From Actinomycetes bacterium (GTDB lineage: Bacteria; Actinomycetota; Actinomycetes; S36-B12; GCA-2699445): DNA of 60,381 nt. The notes under the pieces are model-generated. The model saw only the letters and a list, made by a program, of their open reading frames with translations, was not told the DNA's origin and did not search any database. Shown one piece after another: positions 1-7,913 of the stretch (within the stretch, counting starts at the first letter, position 1; each line of letters starts with the position of its first letter). Both the position numbers and the translations under genes were made by a program. The stretch lies in assembly GCA_022599915.1 (NCBI GenBank), contig JAHZLH010000009.1, forward strand, positions 1 to 60,381, in the 5' to 3' direction.

Positions 1-2
1 CA

Positions 3-125
3 ACGACCGGCGGAACTCTCGCCCAAACGGGATCCGACGCCACCACACTAGGACTGCTCGCAGGCCTCGCCGCTATCGGCGCCGGCACCGGCATCCTGGT
101 CGCGTCACGCCGTCGCACCAACTAA
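3..125 (+). CDS. C-terminal end of a sortase-anchored surface protein (partial)
   Basis: The 5' part lies outside the window; only the last 40 codons are present, ending in TAA at 123-125. They encode a complete cell-wall sorting signal: an LAQTG pentapeptide at about residue 6 of the visible part, a hydrophobic stretch of roughly 20 residues rich in Leu, Ala, Gly and Ile, and a short basic tail (SRRRTN). LAxTG in place of LPxTG is the motif known for class E sortases of high-G+C Gram-positives. The protein is therefore inferred to be covalently linked to peptidoglycan. The surface domain and function cannot be seen, and no sortase gene lies in the window. It converges on the DUF4012 gene. 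Confidence 0.75.
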   Translation, partial: TTGGTLAQTGSDATTLGLLAGLAAIGAGTGILVASRRRTN

Positions 126-153
126 AACGCACCCAACCCAGAAGCTTCCTGAG

Positions 154-1914
154 TCAGCAGTTCACTTCGGTCAGGGTGACTCCGATCGGATTCACCATCG
201 GTTGGCGAGAGAACTGGATTGGGAGGTCGGAAGTTCTCGGCTCTTCAAACTCCACGGTGAAGGATTTCGTCTCGCCGCGGTTCAGGTCCAGTGGTACTGC
301 CCACACCGGATGACTTCGGTCTCGGCCCTGCTTGATGAGGGTCTGTTGACCATCTACCTCGGCTGATTGCAGGGCCGAGCCGACCGGCGCATAGAGCGCA
401 ACCCCCACTCGGGTGCTTCCCGGCGGGTTCTCCAGAAGTTTGCGACTACCGGCATCGACGTAGGGCGCAATATCGTCCGGCGCCCGATTAGTCACCGTGG
501 CCGTAATCCGTGACGTGGCACCTGGGGTTAAGCAACGTCCGGCAGACTCAAAGCTTACGTCGACTTCAAGGTAGGGCGCCATTTTGTCCCCAGCGTTGTC
601 GTTAATGGCTGCTGATGCCCACGGGCCAATAGTGTTCGGTACCGCGCTGCCGATAGTGCTAGCCGCAAGCACGCGTTGCTCGCGGGGAACCTCACTGTAA
701 ATCTTGATGTTGCCGGTGCGGGCCGGCTCAACGATCGCTTCGGCCAACGCCACCAGATCCAGTTCGGAACCAAAGAACTCTGAGACCACCTGATCGATGA
801 ACGCCAAGGTCACGCGGTCTTTACGCTCCACATTAAGAAAGTCCTCGTAAATCTGACGAGTGAAATAGTCAGCAGCGTTCGAGGCCTCGATGGTGATGCC
901 AGCCACAGTGACTGGCCCAACTACTTCGAGCAGCGCAGCGACTGCCTCCGCATCCAGTGACAGCACATACTCCGCAGTCCCGCCGGAATTCTCACTCGAT
1001 CTCAGCGCTAGTCGACCGGCATACGGGAAATGACGATCAAGATTCCACCCGTAGCTGTATGCCAGATCAGAGCCCCACAATCTGCGAGTATCGGCGGGAA
1101 TACCAGCGAGGGACACTCTCTCCTTGTCAATGGCGTTGGTGGTCTGCGCTGTGCCGGGTGATAGTTTGCCTCTGCTAGCCGTTACCGAAGTAAATGAAGT
1201 AATCAGCCCTCCGGTGCCCCGTTGCTCCGCGAGATTCTCGAACACCACCAGCCAAGTCGCGGACTCACCAAATCCCAACATGCCAGGAAGTACATGCGTA
1301 CCGGCGTTTGCAGCAGCTACCCCCTCAACAGCCGCCAGGAAGTCTGTCGCTACAGCCTGAACCGGACCCGGCAGCCCCACGGCTACCGCTGTTTCGACCG
1401 CTTGCGCCGGAACTACCGTCGCATCGGCAGCAGCCTGAGTCACCGGTTGCAGCTGGCGCAGCGAGCCCGCCGCCGCCAACCCGTCACTATCAACCTGCTG
1501 TACGACCTCCCCGATCACCTGCTCATATCCCTCGGTAGCTGCCAGCACACCATTCGCACCTGTGGCAATACTTGCTGCAGCCCCAACCGAACGCCCCACT
1601 AGCGGAAGATCGGCGACCTGCGACCACGGCGAGGAGTTCAGGCGCACATCGAGGTCGGCAGTGCTGGACTGCAACTGCTCCAGCGCCGACACGATTGCCG
1701 CGGCATCACCAGATTTCATTGCGGAGACAAGCGTGTTGCTCTGCGACCTCACATCGTTCGCGGTTTTCGCAGCAAGGGCGCCGGTAATGACCAGCCACAC
1801 CAGCAGTAGCGCGAGAACGGCTAATACTCCCCAGATGGCGCCCTTCACCAACGAACCCCGCCGCGCTTTCGGAGCGTCACCCACTGCCGAATCAGTGTGA
1901 GGATCAAACGTCAC
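154..1914 (-). CDS. DUF4012 family membrane-anchored protein
   Basis: A 586-aa protein with a basic N-terminal tail, one membrane segment at about residues 25-50 and a long extracytoplasmic part. The central region, with the sequence VFENLAEQRGTGGLI at about residue 220-235, matches the NxAExRxTGGF-like core of DUF4012, a family common near polysaccharide and surface-layer genes of actinobacteria. The biochemical role of the family is unknown to me. The start is GTG; a degenerate -10 (CAAACT) lies 6 nt upstream, so the transcript may be leaderless. It converges with the sorting-signal protein and is followed upstream by a separate nitrilase gene. Confidence 0.8.
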   Translation of the reverse strand: MTFDPHTDSAVGDAPKARRGSLVKGAIWGVLAVLALLLVWLVITGALAAKTANDVRSQSNTLVSAMKSGDAAAIVSALEQLQSSTADLDVRLNSSPWSQVADLPLVGRSVGAAASIATGANGVLAATEGYEQVIGEVVQQVDSDGLAAAGSLRQLQPVTQAAADATVVPAQAVETAVAVGLPGPVQAVATDFLAAVEGVAAANAGTHVLPGMLGFGESATWLVVFENLAEQRGTGGLITSFTSVTASRGKLSPGTAQTTNAIDKERVSLAGIPADTRRLWGSDLAYSYGWNLDRHFPYAGRLALRSSENSGGTAEYVLSLDAEAVAALLEVVGPVTVAGITIEASNAADYFTRQIYEDFLNVERKDRVTLAFIDQVVSEFFGSELDLVALAEAIVEPARTGNIKIYSEVPREQRVLAASTIGSAVPNTIGPWASAAINDNAGDKMAPYLEVDVSFESAGRCLTPGATSRITATVTNRAPDDIAPYVDAGSRKLLENPPGSTRVGVALYAPVGSALQSAEVDGQQTLIKQGRDRSHPVWAVPLDLNRGETKSFTVEFEEPRTSDLPIQFSRQPMVNPIGVTLTEVNC

Positions 1915-2001
1915 TCGAACAGTTTGACATCAGCTGGCTAACTTAGTGGCACTCGAAAACGCTCGACGGCATCCCCGCCACGAACATTAGTTAGCCAGCT
2001 G

Positions 2002-2784
2002 CTAACCGAAGCGTCGATCAGCTAAGACCGGAAAAGCTGACCGAAGCTCTTCGACGCTGTCCGGATCCAGTTCTGCAGTGATCACTTCTTCATCAGCTGA
2101 CCCTGCTTCAGCGAGCACCTCCCCCGAGGCGGCAACTATCACCGAGTGACCACCCATCTCCACACCGGCGTGGCGGCCCACCGCGTTGCAACCAACCAGC
2201 ACGGCTTGATTCTCTACCGCTCGGGCGCGGCACAGCAGTCGCCAGTGCTCAATCCGTGGCGCGGGCCAGCCAGATGGAACTAAGAAGGCAGTCGCACCGG
2301 CTGAACCCTGAATTCGATAGAGCTCCGGAAATCTAAGGTCGTAGCAGGTGGATAGCCCGGTCGTACCCAGTGGCGTCGCCACAGTCGTGATTCGATCTCC
2401 TGGCACGACCGCGGCTGCTTCGCCTTCATCGAAGCCAAACAGGTGCACTTTGCGGTAGTGGGCAGCCAGATTGCCATCAGGATCAAATACCAAGCTGGTG
2501 TTGGAGACCCCGCCCTCGTGAAGTTCCGGTATTGAACCGGCATGCAGCCAGAAACCTCCCTGCTTCGCCAGTTCACTCATGCGTTGCGCAAAATCTCCGT
2601 CACGCGCCTGCGCGTTACCCATGAAGAGGTGGGCGTTGAACGCTCCAACGGTCCACATCTCTGGCAGAACTACCAGATCAGCGCTGTCGGTGAGTTCGGC
2701 GACCTGTTCAGTCACCCGATCTAATCGAAGTTGGGGAGATTCTCGATCCTCAATCGACACCTGCACGGCCGCAATACGCACCAT
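2002..2784 (-). CDS. carbon-nitrogen hydrolase (nitrilase / omega-amidase family)
   Basis: A soluble enzyme of 260 aa of the nitrilase superfamily. The Glu-Lys-Cys triad is visible: Glu in VVLPEMW (about residue 42), Lys in YRKVHLF (about 113) and Cys in STCYDLRFPELYR (about 147). The context around Cys resembles Nit2/YafV-type omega-amidases, which hydrolyse alpha-keto acid amides such as 2-oxoglutaramate; the exact substrate is an inference. The open frame extends two codons upstream (to 2790), but ATG at 2784 has TAGGGT ending 6 nt before it, indicating a leaderless start. It is divergent from the MFS gene at 2850. Confidence 0.85.
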   Translation of the reverse strand: MVRIAAVQVSIEDRESPQLRLDRVTEQVAELTDSADLVVLPEMWTVGAFNAHLFMGNAQARDGDFAQRMSELAKQGGFWLHAGSIPELHEGGVSNTSLVFDPDGNLAAHYRKVHLFGFDEGEAAAVVPGDRITTVATPLGTTGLSTCYDLRFPELYRIQGSAGATAFLVPSGWPAPRIEHWRLLCRARAVENQAVLVGCNAVGRHAGVEMGGHSVIVAASGEVLAEAGSADEEVITAELDPDSVEELRSAFPVLADRRFG

Positions 2785-2790
2785 GCCCAC

Positions 2791-2796
2791 ACCCTA
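2791..2796 (-). promoter_or_regulatory. -10 element for leaderless nitrilase transcript
   Basis: TAGGGT read on the minus strand, separated by 6 nt from ATG at 2784. No Shine-Dalgarno sequence is present. The spacing puts the predicted transcription start on the start codon. Confidence 0.6.
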
Positions 2797-2837
2797 GACC
2801 GCCACCATCTGATCGCGCCGACTCCACCCCATTCCGG

Positions 2838-2843
2838 TAGCGT
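2838..2843 (+). promoter_or_regulatory. -10 element for leaderless MFS transcript
   Basis: TAGCGT followed by 6 nt and the ATG at 2850. It forms a back-to-back promoter pair with the nitrilase element about 42 bp away. Confidence 0.6.
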
Positions 2844-2849
2844 CGTGAA

Positions 2850-4385
2850 ATGCCAGAAGCCATGGATCCCGATTCCGTCAAACCCTCCGCTGGCACCTCG
2901 CAACTCGGAGCGCAGCAGAGTTCCGCTTCCGGGCACACCCTAGTTTTTTCTAGCAGGGCAGGCCGTTCCCTCATGGGTGCTGCGATCGTCGCCAGCGGGA
3001 TTGGCTTTCTCGATAGCACCGTGGTGAATGTGGCTCTGCCCGCTATCCAGTCGGATTTGGGCGGCGGTCTGGCGACCATGCAATGGGTGCTGGACTCCTA
3101 CCTACTTACGCTCGGGGCGCTGGTTTTGGTAGGTGGAGCGCTTGGGGATCTGCTAGGCCGCAAGCGCGTATTCATGTGGGGAATCGTTAGCTTCGCGATC
3201 TCATCACTCCTGTGCGGCATCGCCCCAACGGCCACGACGCTAGTCGCTGCTCGAGGTATTCAGGGAATAGCTGCCGCACTCATGATTCCTGGATCGCTAG
3301 CGCTGTTGTCTTCGTTATTTACCGACAAGGACCGCGGTCGGGCCATTGGATTGTGGTCAGGACTGTCGGGCATCGTGACTGCCCTCGGGCCTTTTGTCGG
3401 CGGCACGTTAGTTGATTCCTCCCCGTCTGGCTGGCGTTGGGTCTTCCTCATCAACTTGCCGCTGGCCGCGCTAGCGCTCGTCCTCTGCCGACCGATTCCT
3501 GCCGTACCGGGGCTAAGGAAGCCCGGCCCACTGCGCGCGCAGGTCGATTTCCTCGGTGCCGGTATGACTGTTCTCGGGTTGGGTCTCATCGTTGGCCCTT
3601 TGATCGAGGTCGAGCGGCTCGGCTGGAGTGTCGCTGCCCTTTTGGTGGTGGTGGGAATCGCGCTGCTCATCGGTTTCTGGTTCGTGGAACGCGCACGCGA
3701 GGTGAGTCAGTCACCGCCGGCGATGATGCCACCTAGTTTGTGGCGGTTCCGCTCATTTTCCGTGGCGAATCTGGTGACTTTCGTCGTGTACGGCGCGCTG
3801 GGTGCTTTGCTCTTGCTGTTCACCATCGGACTTCAAATTGGTTTGGGCTGGTCAGCGCTGGCCGCCGGCGCTGCGGGTTTGCCCATCACAATTGTGCTGG
3901 CGCTGCTCTCAGCCAAGATTGGTGGCCTGCTACCGAAGTTGGGTTCTCGCCTGCTCCTGACCATCGGCAGCCTGCTGATGGCCGTCGGCATGGTCATGCT
4001 TTCCCTACTACCCGCTGATGGCACTTACTGGGTGGACGTCTTCCCCGGCATCACCGTATTCGCCCTCGGTCTGGCTTTCATCGTGGCCCCCATCACCACG
4101 ACCGCGCTCGGCGATATTCCGGTCGACAGCAGCGGTGTCGGATCCGGGGTCAACAACGCGCTAGCCAGGATTGCCGGCCTAGTGGCAGTGGCGGTCATCC
4201 CGCTGCTGGCTGGGCTCTCGCATTCCAGTGATCTCACCGGTGCGGCAGTGTTGCCGGGCTACCAGCGTGCGGTATTGCTCTGCGCGGCGCTGTGCCTGGT
4301 GGGAGCAGCGATCTCATGGTTCGGCTTTACTGCCGACACCGGGAAAGTCACCGCCGATCAAGCAGAGCAACCCACTGAAAACTAG
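2850..4385 (+). CDS. MFS drug exporter, DHA2 (14-TM) family
   Basis: A 511-aa polytopic membrane protein. The first membrane helix carries the DHA2 hallmark LDSTVVNVALPAI, followed by the long conserved stretch WVLDSYLLTLGALVLVGG and the cytoplasmic loop GDLLGRKRVF (motif A). Hydrophobic segments are consistent with 14 helices. Members (QacA, EmrB, LfrA types) export cationic or hydrophobic drugs by proton antiport; the substrate here is unknown. No TetR or MarR regulator is adjacent. The start has a leaderless -10 6 nt upstream. The last codons are rich in charged residues, as is usual for the cytoplasmic tail. Confidence 0.88.
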   Translation: MPEAMDPDSVKPSAGTSQLGAQQSSASGHTLVFSSRAGRSLMGAAIVASGIGFLDSTVVNVALPAIQSDLGGGLATMQWVLDSYLLTLGALVLVGGALGDLLGRKRVFMWGIVSFAISSLLCGIAPTATTLVAARGIQGIAAALMIPGSLALLSSLFTDKDRGRAIGLWSGLSGIVTALGPFVGGTLVDSSPSGWRWVFLINLPLAALALVLCRPIPAVPGLRKPGPLRAQVDFLGAGMTVLGLGLIVGPLIEVERLGWSVAALLVVVGIALLIGFWFVERAREVSQSPPAMMPPSLWRFRSFSVANLVTFVVYGALGALLLLFTIGLQIGLGWSALAAGAAGLPITIVLALLSAKIGGLLPKLGSRLLLTIGSLLMAVGMVMLSLLPADGTYWVDVFPGITVFALGLAFIVAPITTTALGDIPVDSSGVGSGVNNALARIAGLVAVAVIPLLAGLSHSSDLTGAAVLPGYQRAVLLCAALCLVGAAISWFGFTADTGKVTADQAEQPTEN

Positions 4386-4437
4386 CGTTCTCTCGTTGGG
4401 TTGCGGCGGTTTGCACCAACTACGTAGAACCCTTGAC

Positions 4438-4443
4438 TAGGGT
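4438..4443 (+). promoter_or_regulatory. -10 element for leaderless galE transcript
   Basis: TAGGGT, then 7 nt, then ATG at 4451. The upstream TTG (4433) and GTG (4442) codons in the same frame overlap this element, so ATG 4451 is preferred as the start. Confidence 0.6.
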
Positions 4444-4450
4444 GATTGTC

Positions 4451-5413
4451 ATGACCTGGCTACTCACCGGCGGCGCCGGCTACATCGGCTGCCACGTACT
4501 TCGATCGCTCCGGGCGTCCGGTCGCGACGTCGTCGTCATCGATGATCTCTCTACTGGCATCCGGGAGCGGGTTCCCGGTGAGGTGCCGCTAGTGACCGGC
4601 TCGATCCTTGATCAGGAACTTCTCGAACAAACGATGCGAGATCACAACGTCTCGGGGGTCGTACATCTTGCCGCCAAGAAGGCTGTCGGCGAGTCGGTTG
4701 AGCGCCCGCTGTGGTACTACCAGGAGAACGTTGGCGGGATGCAATCGCTGCTGCAGGCTATGGGCAACTGCGGCGTTGGCGGGATGGTCTACTCCTCATC
4801 GGCTGCGGTCTACGGCGAACCTGACACCAGCCCAGTCCTCGAGGACGGCCCTACCGAGCCGATCTCGCCCTATGGCGAGACCAAACTGATCGGTGAATGG
4901 TTAACGCGCGACGTCGCGGAAAACTACGGAATCTCGTGGACCGCATTGCGCTATTTCAACGTAGCGGGTGCTGGATCACCTGATCTCGGGGATCCCTCAG
5001 TCGCCAATTTGATTCCGATTGTCTTGCGGGCAATCCGGCAAAATGAGAAGTGCAACGTGTTCGGTGACGACTACACCACCGCAGACGGGACTTGCATACG
5101 CGACTACATCCATGTGGCTGATTTAGCCGATGCTCACACTGCAGCAGCTGTGCTGGTGGAAACGCAACAAGTCGGTTTACCCATCAATATCGGGACCGGT
5201 GCGGGTTCCAGCGTGCTGGACGTGCTCAACTCGATCGGCCGGGTACTCGGTCAGGAAGTTGCCTACCAAGTGACCGAACGACGAGCCGGGGACCCGCCGA
5301 GTTTGGTGGCAGCTGTCGATCGTGCCACCGAATTCCTCAACTGGCGATCAGAATATTCGCTGGACGACATGACGTCTTCGGCCGCTCGGGCCGCTGGCTT
5401 TCCGTTGCCATGA
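4451..5413 (+). CDS. galE: UDP-glucose 4-epimerase
   Basis: An extended short-chain dehydrogenase of 320 aa. The NAD-binding motif GGAGYIG is at residues 7-13, the serine of the triad in YSSSAAVYGE at about 118-127 and the catalytic YxxxK in SPYGETKLIGE at about 142-152. Length and motifs fit GalE, which interconverts UDP-glucose and UDP-galactose for surface polysaccharides and galactose use. The characteristic RYFNVAGA and the CIRDYIHVADL motifs are present. The stop overlaps the next start as ATGA at 5410-5413, so the DUF2127 gene is translationally coupled. Related UDP-sugar epimerases remain possible. Confidence 0.9.
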   Translation: MTWLLTGGAGYIGCHVLRSLRASGRDVVVIDDLSTGIRERVPGEVPLVTGSILDQELLEQTMRDHNVSGVVHLAAKKAVGESVERPLWYYQENVGGMQSLLQAMGNCGVGGMVYSSSAAVYGEPDTSPVLEDGPTEPISPYGETKLIGEWLTRDVAENYGISWTALRYFNVAGAGSPDLGDPSVANLIPIVLRAIRQNEKCNVFGDDYTTADGTCIRDYIHVADLADAHTAAAVLVETQQVGLPINIGTGAGSSVLDVLNSIGRVLGQEVAYQVTERRAGDPPSLVAAVDRATEFLNWRSEYSLDDMTSSAARAAGFPLP

Positions 5414-6234
5414 AGGTAGTGCCCCGCCGATGGCGGTTGGGCGCACTGTGGTGTGCGACAAGTGGACATGTTGCCCCGGGAGCAAGCGTCGCAGGAATCG
5501 GGCCAACTGATCACGAACTGGCACTACCACTGACCGACGGCACCCGGCTGTGTCGTTGCCTACGGTGTGATGACTGGATCTGCATTGCCGATCCCGAACA
5601 TCCGGAAACTGACACACTCCCACCGCCGAGCGAACTCCCCACCCCACAACGCGGTAAGGCTCTCGAGGAGACCGTGGTAATCCGCGGGATCGCAGTGATC
5701 CGCGGCCTGCACTTTGTGTTTTTCACGTTGCTGGCCATCGGAATTGTGGTCATCGAGTGGGGGTTACCGGGCCTTCGGGACGAAGCCTCCCAACTCTTGC
5801 AGGCAGCAGGTGAAATCGCGGCTGGCTCTCGCCCTGGCAACTCGCTGCTGGTATCCGGCTTGAATGAGTTGAGCAACTTGGATGCCAGCCGTGCCTGGCT
5901 GCTACTCGCAGTCGCGGTTGGCTACGCGGTGCTGGAGGGAACTGAAGCGGTCTTCCTGTGGCGCGGAGCGCGCTGGGCGGAATACCTGACGGTCATCGCC
6001 ACCGCAGGGCTTCTCCCGCTGGCCATCCGAGCGCTCACCGAACAGGTCACCGTAATGCGCTTGTTCGGCCTATTTCTCGATTTGGCGATTCTGGCCTATC
6101 TGGTGTGGACGAAGCGGCTGTTCGGGGTCCGCGGCGGCACCCCGGCGCTCGAGAGATCCCTCACCGCTGACACCGACTGGGAGAAGCTGCATACGACTGC
6201 CCCCGTACTCCCAAACTCCCAACCCCGTCACTAG
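5410..6234 (+). CDS. DUF2127 family membrane protein with N-terminal Cys motif
   Basis: A 274-aa protein. The first 65 residues are soluble and contain CRCLRCDDWIC, a short Cys-rich patch that could bind a metal. The rest has about four hydrophobic segments; the part YAVLEGTEAVFLWRGARWAEYLT at about 178-200 is typical of DUF2127, small predicted inner-membrane proteins of unknown function. The gene starts within the galE stop (ATGA), and its own stop overlaps the convergent cydC stop by 4 nt. A joint role with galE is only suggested by the coupling. The reading frame has normal local codon usage. Confidence 0.75.
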   Translation: MKVVPRRWRLGALWCATSGHVAPGASVAGIGPTDHELALPLTDGTRLCRCLRCDDWICIADPEHPETDTLPPPSELPTPQRGKALEETVVIRGIAVIRGLHFVFFTLLAIGIVVIEWGLPGLRDEASQLLQAAGEIAAGSRPGNSLLVSGLNELSNLDASRAWLLLAVAVGYAVLEGTEAVFLWRGARWAEYLTVIATAGLLPLAIRALTEQVTVMRLFGLFLDLAILAYLVWTKRLFGVRGGTPALERSLTADTDWEKLHTTAPVLPNSQPRH

Positions 6235-7913
6235 ATGCGAATCACGTGATCACATCGCCCAACGTCATCCTCTCGGTGGCTGATCACCAATAGTGCACGG
6301 TCACGACAGTGCCTCAGCAAAGTCGTCATCACTAGCTCAGCGTTTTCATCATCGAGGTACTCGGTGGGCTCATCGGCGATAACCACCGGGAAGTCAGCGA
6401 TGAGGACTCGCGCTAGCCCGATCCGCTGCCGCTGCCCCCCGGAGATTGCTCGGCCAAACCGTCCCACCGGCGTATTTACGCCCTTGGGGAGCCCCGCTAG
6501 CCACTCGCCGAGACCGATGTCGGTCAGTACTTCCATGATCTCCTCGTCGCTGGCGTCACGGCGAGCTAGCCGTACGTTTTCGGCAATGGAGGTGTCGAAG
6601 AGGTGTGGCTGCTGCTCGGCCAACCCAATGATTCGTCGCACCTCCTCGCCAGCAAGACTTGCCAGGTTCATGCCAGCAAAATCTCTCTGCCCAGTGGCAG
6701 GGGCTAGGCGGGTAAGCGCCGCAGCTACTGTGGATTTGCCGCTCCCGCTCGGGCCGGTCAAAGCAACCGGTGCCCCTGGTACCAGGCAGAGATCTAACGG
6801 CCCCACCAGCCATTGACCGGGTTGCCAGCCAGCGCGTAACCCCGTGATCTGTAACGGGGCGCCGCCAGCCAAAGTCGCGGATACCGCAGTTGTCCGGTCG
6901 GCGCTGGCAGGCGGGTCAGGTACTAGGTCCGGTGAATCCAACACCGCCACCACTCGCCGAGCAGACTCACGCACTCGAGCCAACGTGATCACCGCTGCCG
7001 GCAGAACCTGAACCGCTTCGTAGGCGACTAGCGGAACCAGCACCACCATCGCGAGGTTGAGGCCATCCAACTGACCACTTGTCACCGCCTGGGTACCAAA
7101 GATGACGGCAGCAATGATGGCCGCTCCCTGCGCCAGAACTCCGAGTGCAGATCCCAATCCTTGTGACTTGGCTGCTTTCGCCGCCGCGTCGGTCAATTCC
7201 CGATCGGTCGCTGCTATCCGATCGATGAACCGGCGCTGCTGACCTAGGGCGGTAATCTCAGCGGCCCCATCCACCAGCGTGACCGTCTCAGACGTCAGTC
7301 GAGCCATCGCCGGCGCCACCCGTTCCTGACTACGGTCCAACGTCTTAAGGGTGATGAACGGCACCACCACCGCGCCGACCAGCAGCGCGAGCGCGAGCGC
7401 AACCGCAGCGGCCGGTACGAACAGGCTGATCAAGACGACTGCGCCAACACTTACCGCCGCGGCAATGAGATAGGGAAGCGCCACCCGCAAATACAGATCA
7501 ACGACGGAGTCGACGTCAGCTACCAGCCGATTCAGGAGGTCCCCCGACCGATACGCGCCACTGCCCGCGGGGGCGACAATGGCTAGTCGATCGTAGACGG
7601 CGAGTCGCAAATCGGTTAGTGATCGGAAAGCCGCGTCGTGGCCGGTGAGCCGCTCCGCGTATCGAAAGACACCACGGCCAATGCCGAAGGCCCGCACCGA
7701 GACGATCGCCACTCCGAGGTGCAAGATGGGGGGCTGCTGTGATGCCTTGGAAATCAGGAAGGCACTGGCTGCTATCAACCCCACCGAACTGCCAATCGCT
7801 AGGGCTCCCAGACAGCCTGCCAGCAACAGCCGCGGCCATACCGGGCCCGCGCTGCGCAGGACCCGAATCACGGGAGCACTGAGCAAGCGACCCTCCTGAG
7901 CAGTTGAGTTCAC
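6231..7913 (-). CDS. cydC: thiol reductant ABC exporter subunit CydC
   Basis: A 560-aa ABC half-transporter: a transmembrane domain (about residues 20-310) and a nucleotide-binding domain with Walker [13 protein letters not shown] at about 382, signature ISGGQRQRIGLARVL at about 490 and Walker B VVIADEP at about 510. The N-terminal sequence FRYAERLTGHDAAFRSLTDLR matches the conserved CydC region. CydDC exports cysteine and glutathione (in actinobacteria presumably other thiols) and is required for assembly of cytochrome bd oxidase. Its ATG overlaps the cydD stop by 4 nt. Neither cydA nor cydB is in the window. Confidence 0.88.
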   Translation of the reverse strand: MNSTAQEGRLLSAPVIRVLRSAGPVWPRLLLAGCLGALAIGSSVGLIAASAFLISKASQQPPILHLGVAIVSVRAFGIGRGVFRYAERLTGHDAAFRSLTDLRLAVYDRLAIVAPAGSGAYRSGDLLNRLVADVDSVVDLYLRVALPYLIAAAVSVGAVVLISLFVPAAAVALALALLVGAVVVPFITLKTLDRSQERVAPAMARLTSETVTLVDGAAEITALGQQRRFIDRIAATDRELTDAAAKAAKSQGLGSALGVLAQGAAIIAAVIFGTQAVTSGQLDGLNLAMVVLVPLVAYEAVQVLPAAVITLARVRESARRVVAVLDSPDLVPDPPASADRTTAVSATLAGGAPLQITGLRAGWQPGQWLVGPLDLCLVPGAPVALTGPSGSGKSTVAAALTRLAPATGQRDFAGMNLASLAGEEVRRIIGLAEQQPHLFDTSIAENVRLARRDASDEEIMEVLTDIGLGEWLAGLPKGVNTPVGRFGRAISGGQRQRIGLARVLIADFPVVIADEPTEYLDDENAELVMTTLLRHCRDRALLVISHREDDVGRCDHVIRI

